Below, one piece after another: positions 47,125-50,284 of a stretch of DNA of 50,284 nucleotides; within the stretch, counting starts at the first letter, position 1, and each line of letters starts with the position of its first letter. This DNA comes from an uncultured Gemmiger sp. GTDB lineage: Bacteria; Bacillota; Clostridia; Oscillospirales; Ruminococcaceae. Position numbers and translations under genes: made by a program. Below the pieces are notes generated by a model. The model did not search any database and was not told the origin of the DNA. It saw only the letters and a program-made list of their open reading frames with translations. Location: contig CALXHT010000015.1 of the NCBI GenBank assembly GCA_944388215.1, positions 1-50,284 of the forward strand. Direction: 5' to 3'.

Positions 47125-48627
47125 TCAGTAGTGGGTGGCGGTGTGTTCGGGGGTGGTGGTGTCGAAGTTCACCCGGTCCACGATCTGTTTGAATTCGTTG
47201 TCATAGACCACGATGTTCAGCCCGGTGGTCAGGCCGCTGCAGTCCGATCCGTCCACCGTCAGCCGGTAGGTCTTGCTGGTCATGTTGGCGGTGTCCACCG
47301 TGACGGCGTAGGGGGTCAGCCCGCCCCGGACGGCTCCTGTATGCTGCAGATCCTCCTCGGTGAGCTGTTCGGTGCACTGTCCCCTGTCCTTGACGGCCCA
47401 GTAGTGGGTGCCGTCCCGCACCTCCCGCAGTTCGGTGGCAAAACCCAGGGCGAAGAGGGCGTTCATGGTATCGTCGTCCATGGCCGCGCTGAAGGCGGTG
47501 GGCGCAAAGAGGAAGACGGTGTACCGCTCCTGGTTCAACAGGGGCAGATAAGCGGCCAGATCGTCGGTGCGGCGCAGCTGGAGGTTTTCCAGCTTGTGGT
47601 GGTATACCAGACGGCTGGCATCGTAGGAAGCATCCTGCCGGGGGGCGATGCCGTAGTCCTCCGCCAGCAATTTGCCCAGATACCGCGAGATTTTCTCGGC
47701 GCCGCGGTAGTTGGGGTGGGACAGCAGGTCCTGGGCGGCGTCGTAGCCGATGGCGTTGTAGAGGGCTTCCTCGTTGAAATCGTAGTAGGGCACGCCGCAT
47801 TCGGCGGCAAAGTCCCGGGTGGAGCGGTACCGCTGGATGGATTCGCCGCAGGGAATGTTGATGAGCAGCACCTGGATGCCCTTTTCCTGGCAGAGCTGAA
47901 TGGCCTTGCGCAGGTAGGTGGTGGAGGGTTCCATCTTGATGTCCCCGTCCACGGCGTCGGCATCGGCGTCCCGGAAGGGGGTGTAGGCCAGATTGGGGTC
48001 GGTGCCGTCCATGACGGTGAAGCCCTTGATGCCGCCGTGTTCCACCATGGCCTGTTCGGTGAAGTCGTCCTCCCCCAGCTCGGTCCAGCGGCTGTGGTAG
48101 CGGATGTTGGGCAAAAGATAGCTCAGGCTGTCCTGGGTGGGGTCGGTGCGGGCGATGGTGCGGGCGGCCTCCCATTTCAGGGGGGACAGCCGCATGTTGT
48201 CCATGGCCTTGCGCACGGCGGGCTCGCTGCAGTTCATATCATTGTAGACGTAGTTGTCGGAGAACTTGTGCAGCATGTAGGTGTCGATGACCACCGCCTT
48301 GGGGGACTGGTATTTCAGTGCCTCCCGCAGCCAGTAGTAGGTCACCACCAGGCTCTGCTGTTCCGAGCCCAGATTGTAGCTGGTGATGCCGTACTCGTCG
48401 TAGAGCACCTGGGGGTTCAGGGCGGACACCGCATGGGAGCTGCCGAAAAACAGCACGTCCACCGAGTTTTTCTCCAGCCCGTAGAGCCCCTGGAAGGTGT
48501 TGGTGGCGGGCCAGTCGTCGTTATAGTAGTATTTGGGCGTCAGCCAGGCATTGACCAGCCCCACACAGAGGCAGGTGATCGCCGCAAAGAGAACGCCCTT
48601 GACCAGAAGTTTTGCTTTTTTCCCCAT
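47125..48627 (-). CDS. SGNH/DltD-AlgJ-like extracytoplasmic protein
   Basis: 500 aa. An uncleaved N-terminal TM anchor (KGVLFAAITCLCVGLVNAWL) is followed by VDVLFFGSSHAVSALNP (GSSH, residues 62-65, the nucleophile-type block of SGNH esterases in AlgJ/AlgX/DltD proteins), SEQQSLVVTYYWLREALKYQSPKAVVID, and a later YDFNEEALY plus LSHPNYRGAEKIS as the probable Asp/His region. A C-terminal beta domain of about 150 residues follows. It is 5 nt downstream of the MBOAT gene; the two probably act as an O-acylation pair for a surface polymer. Confidence 0.8.
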   Translation of the reverse strand: MGKKAKLLVKGVLFAAITCLCVGLVNAWLTPKYYYNDDWPATNTFQGLYGLEKNSVDVLFFGSSHAVSALNPQVLYDEYGITSYNLGSEQQSLVVTYYWLREALKYQSPKAVVIDTYMLHKFSDNYVYNDMNCSEPAVRKAMDNMRLSPLKWEAARTIARTDPTQDSLSYLLPNIRYHSRWTELGEDDFTEQAMVEHGGIKGFTVMDGTDPNLAYTPFRDADADAVDGDIKMEPSTTYLRKAIQLCQEKGIQVLLINIPCGESIQRYRSTRDFAAECGVPYYDFNEEALYNAIGYDAAQDLLSHPNYRGAEKISRYLGKLLAEDYGIAPRQDASYDASRLVYHHKLENLQLRRTDDLAAYLPLLNQERYTVFLFAPTAFSAAMDDDTMNALFALGFATELREVRDGTHYWAVKDRGQCTEQLTEEDLQHTGAVRGGLTPYAVTVDTANMTSKTYRLTVDGSDCSGLTTGLNIVVYDNEFKQIVDRVNFDTTTPEHTATHY

Positions 48628-48632
48628 GGCAG

Positions 48633-50078
48633 TCAGAATCCTCCGTAGATAAAGGCCTGGGCGTCAAAGCCATAGCCGTAGGTGCCGAAGACCATCACAA
48701 AGAGGATGGTCCCGATATAGAAGGCCCAGCGCAGCGCCAGCGGTGCCTGCAGGATCTTGTCCCGCAGGACGATGCCTTTTTCCTGCCACAGACCGGCGGC
48801 CAGCAGCACGCCCAGGCAGACGAGCAGCACGCCCCATTCCTTCCAGACCAGGCCCAGGGTGAAGAGGGCGTCGTTGGTGAAGATCCAGAAGTTGGGCACC
48901 GTGAAGACCGACCGGATCATCGAAAGGCCTCCGCTGAGGGTATCGGCGCGGAAGAGGATCCAGGCGAACATGACCAGCAGGAAGGTGAGCAGCCGCTGGC
49001 AGGCGGTGTGCACCCGGGGATGGCGGGGCATCCCCAGGACGCCGTTCACTGCCCCGCGCACCGGGCGCAGCAGGGCCCCGGCGATCTGGTAAAAGCCGTG
49101 GATGAGGCCCCAGGCCAGGAACTTGTAGCCGGCGCCGTGCCAGATGCCGCTGACGGCGAAGGTGACCAGCAGGTTAAGGTATTTGCGCAGGGTGCCCTTG
49201 CGGTTGCCCCCCAGCGGAATATAAATGTAGTCCTTGAGCCAGGAACTCAGCGAGATATGCCACCGGCGCCAGAAATCCTGCACCGAGGTAGCCAGATAGG
49301 GGCGGTGGAAGTTGTCGGCCAGGCGGATGCCCACCAGTTCGGCCGCCCCCTGGGCAAAGGAGGTGCAGGCCAGGAAGTCGGCGTAGAGCTGGAAGCTGTA
49401 GAGGACGCCCGCCACCAGCACGTAGGCGCCGGGGTAGGCGGGGTAGTTGTCAAAGATGGTATCCACCACCACGCCGGCCTTGTCGGCGATGCACAGCTTG
49501 AGGAAGAAGCCCCACAGAAGGAGCAGGAACCCCCGCACGAAGGTGCGTTCCTCAAAGCGGTGGCCCTCCAGCAGCTGGGGGCCCAGCTGATCGTAGCGGG
49601 GAATGGGGCCCTGGAGGATCTGGGGGAAGAAACTGACGAAGAGCAGGAACTTCAAAAAGTTCCCCTGCGGTTCGGTTTTGCCCCGGCTGACATCCACCGT
49701 GTAGGCGATGAGCTGCAGGGTATAGAAGGAAAATCCCACCGGTGCCACCAGCCAGTCCGGGGCGGTGCGGTTGGCGTGGGAGAGAAAGAAGGGTGCCTCC
49801 TTGAGAACCAACAGGGGCAGCGCGGTGGCGGCCAGGGCCAGGCCCAGCCAAAGGCGTTTGAGGCCGGGGATCCGGCGCTGGAGCAAAGCCAGCCCCCAGC
49901 AGACCAGGGCGGCCCCCACCAGAACGGCCAGTCTGGCCGGGTCGTACTGCGACAGCCAGAAATAGAACCAGAGGCTGCCGGCCAGCAACGCGACCCAGCG
50001 CACCCGCAGCGGCACCAGATAGTAGGCCAGCACCACCACAGCCAGGAAGAGATAGAAAGAAGCGGAAATAAAGGCCAT
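48633..50078 (-). CDS. MBOAT O-acyltransferase (DltB/AlgI-like)
   Basis: 481 aa polytopic enzyme. MAFISASFYLFLAVVVLAYYLVP, DWLVAPVGFSFYTLQLIAYTVDV, RWHISLSSWLKDYIYIPLGGNRKG (about residue 270) and the conserved His in FAVSGIWHGAGYKFLAWG (about 312) are the hallmark of AlgI/DltB proteins, which move acyl groups across the membrane. The ATG at 50078 follows GGGAGAA; the longer frame to 50198 covers the promoter. The neighbours (SGNH-like and GtrII-like) suggest decoration of a wall polymer; no D-alanine ligase or carrier (dltA/C) is visible. Confidence 0.9.
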   Translation of the reverse strand: MAFISASFYLFLAVVVLAYYLVPLRVRWVALLAGSLWFYFWLSQYDPARLAVLVGAALVCWGLALLQRRIPGLKRLWLGLALAATALPLLVLKEAPFFLSHANRTAPDWLVAPVGFSFYTLQLIAYTVDVSRGKTEPQGNFLKFLLFVSFFPQILQGPIPRYDQLGPQLLEGHRFEERTFVRGFLLLLWGFFLKLCIADKAGVVVDTIFDNYPAYPGAYVLVAGVLYSFQLYADFLACTSFAQGAAELVGIRLADNFHRPYLATSVQDFWRRWHISLSSWLKDYIYIPLGGNRKGTLRKYLNLLVTFAVSGIWHGAGYKFLAWGLIHGFYQIAGALLRPVRGAVNGVLGMPRHPRVHTACQRLLTFLLVMFAWILFRADTLSGGLSMIRSVFTVPNFWIFTNDALFTLGLVWKEWGVLLVCLGVLLAAGLWQEKGIVLRDKILQAPLALRWAFYIGTILFVMVFGTYGYGFDAQAFIYGGF

Positions 50079-50169
50079 GACTGTTTCTCCCGGAATGCAG
50101 ATTTCCTGCGGCCCGGCCCTGTTCCGGGCGGCCGCAGCGTTGTGGAATAAGCCCACAAAATACTCATCC

Positions 50170-50198
50170 AATGTACTAAAACGCAAGGCTTTTGTCAA
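50170..50198 (-). promoter_or_regulatory. Promoter of the MBOAT-SGNH-GtrII operon
   Basis: Minus strand perfect TTGACA (50198-50193), 17-nt spacer, TACATT (50175-50170), about 90 nt upstream of the ATG. Confidence 0.8.
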
Positions 50199-50212
50199 GC
50201 AGCCGGGGGCGC

Positions 50213-50242
50213 AAAAAGGCCCCGCACCGGGGGTGCGGGGCC
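50213..50242 (-). terminator. Intrinsic terminator of the gene at the right edge
   Basis: Minus strand stem GGCCCCGCACC / GGTGCGGGGCC followed by TTTTT, 9 nt past the stop at 50251. Confidence 0.9.
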
Positions 50243-50250
50243 GGAAAGGT

Positions 50251-50284
50251 TCAGCTGTTGGCTTCTTTGCGTTTGGCGATCTCC
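50251..50284 (-). CDS. C-terminal end of an unidentified gene (partial)
   Basis: Only the last residues (EIAKRKEANS, stop TGA at 50253-50251) are in the window. The reading frame is inferred from the stop just before a good terminator. Too short to identify. Confidence 0.5.
   Translation of the reverse strand, partial: EIAKRKEANS

Overview
The window looks like chromosomal DNA from a GC-rich anaerobic Firmicute of class Clostridia. Pointers are a SCIFF peptide with its radical-SAM maturase, an NfnAB-type ferredoxin/NAD(P)H transhydrogenase, a 2x[4Fe-4S] ferredoxin, the Bacillus/Clostridia darA-holB-ricT block, AGGAGG-type ribosome binding sites and sigma-A promoters with TTGACA/TATAAT boxes. 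The high GC and gene set suggest Oscillospirales (Faecalibacterium/Gemmiger/Subdoligranulum-like); this last step is inference. No rRNA, phage, transposase or CRISPR array is visible. A tRNA-Ser-like RNA may run off the left edge.

Layout. 0-3 kb: hypothetical protein, ECF-transporter S component, uridine-kinase-like P-loop protein, DUF3842 protein, ferredoxin. 3-7.4 kb: ricT, holB, darA, a rhomboid-fold protein and a YaaO-like PLP decarboxylase, resembling the Bacillus yaaO-tmk-yaaQ-yaaR-holB-yaaT block. 7.6-12.7 kb: sbcC, sbcD, GNAT protein and ribonuclease Z. 12.9-15.4 kb: RidA, D-lactate dehydrogenase, lipoprotein. 15.4-17.7 kb: NfnB and NfnA. 17.8-21 kb: GT-C membrane protein and a divergent secreted protein. 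21.2-23.2 kb: DnaA-box-like cluster, SCIFF precursor and maturase. 23.4-25.7 kb: two G3E/CobW GTPases, one very His/Cys-rich. 25.9-33.5 kb: Xaa-Pro peptidase, CpeT-like protein, zinc-ribbon protein, glycosyltransferase, M32 carboxypeptidase and a thioredoxin reductase-like/thioredoxin pair. 33.8-39.7 kb: two polar amino-acid ABC importers and a cytidylate-kinase-like protein. 40.2-44.8 kb: ECF sigma factor with ABC-2 transporter genes. 44.9-50.1 kb: Nim-like flavoprotein, GtrII-like transferase, SGNH/AlgJ-like protein and an MBOAT acyltransferase.

Together the genes describe ferredoxin-centred redox metabolism (ferredoxin, NfnAB, a thioredoxin reductase that seems to lack NADPH motifs, D-LDH), replication and repair functions, amino-acid and peptide scavenging, and cell-surface glycan or acyl modification.

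The least expected content is intergenic. (1) A three-copy structured element of roughly 170-190 bp lies directly 3' of three unrelated genes, always in the sense direction, with helices whose arms differ in sequence but stay complementary around a conserved loop. (2) Short perfect palindromes centred on TTGCAA, often flanking intrinsic terminators, and an 81-bp inverted repeat recur through the window. (3) A dense cluster of DnaA-box-like 9-mers sits upstream of the SCIFF gene, with no dnaA in view. (4) There is a candidate attenuator ahead of an amino-acid binding protein, and a promoter bracketed by two TTGAC-N3-GTCAA dyads.
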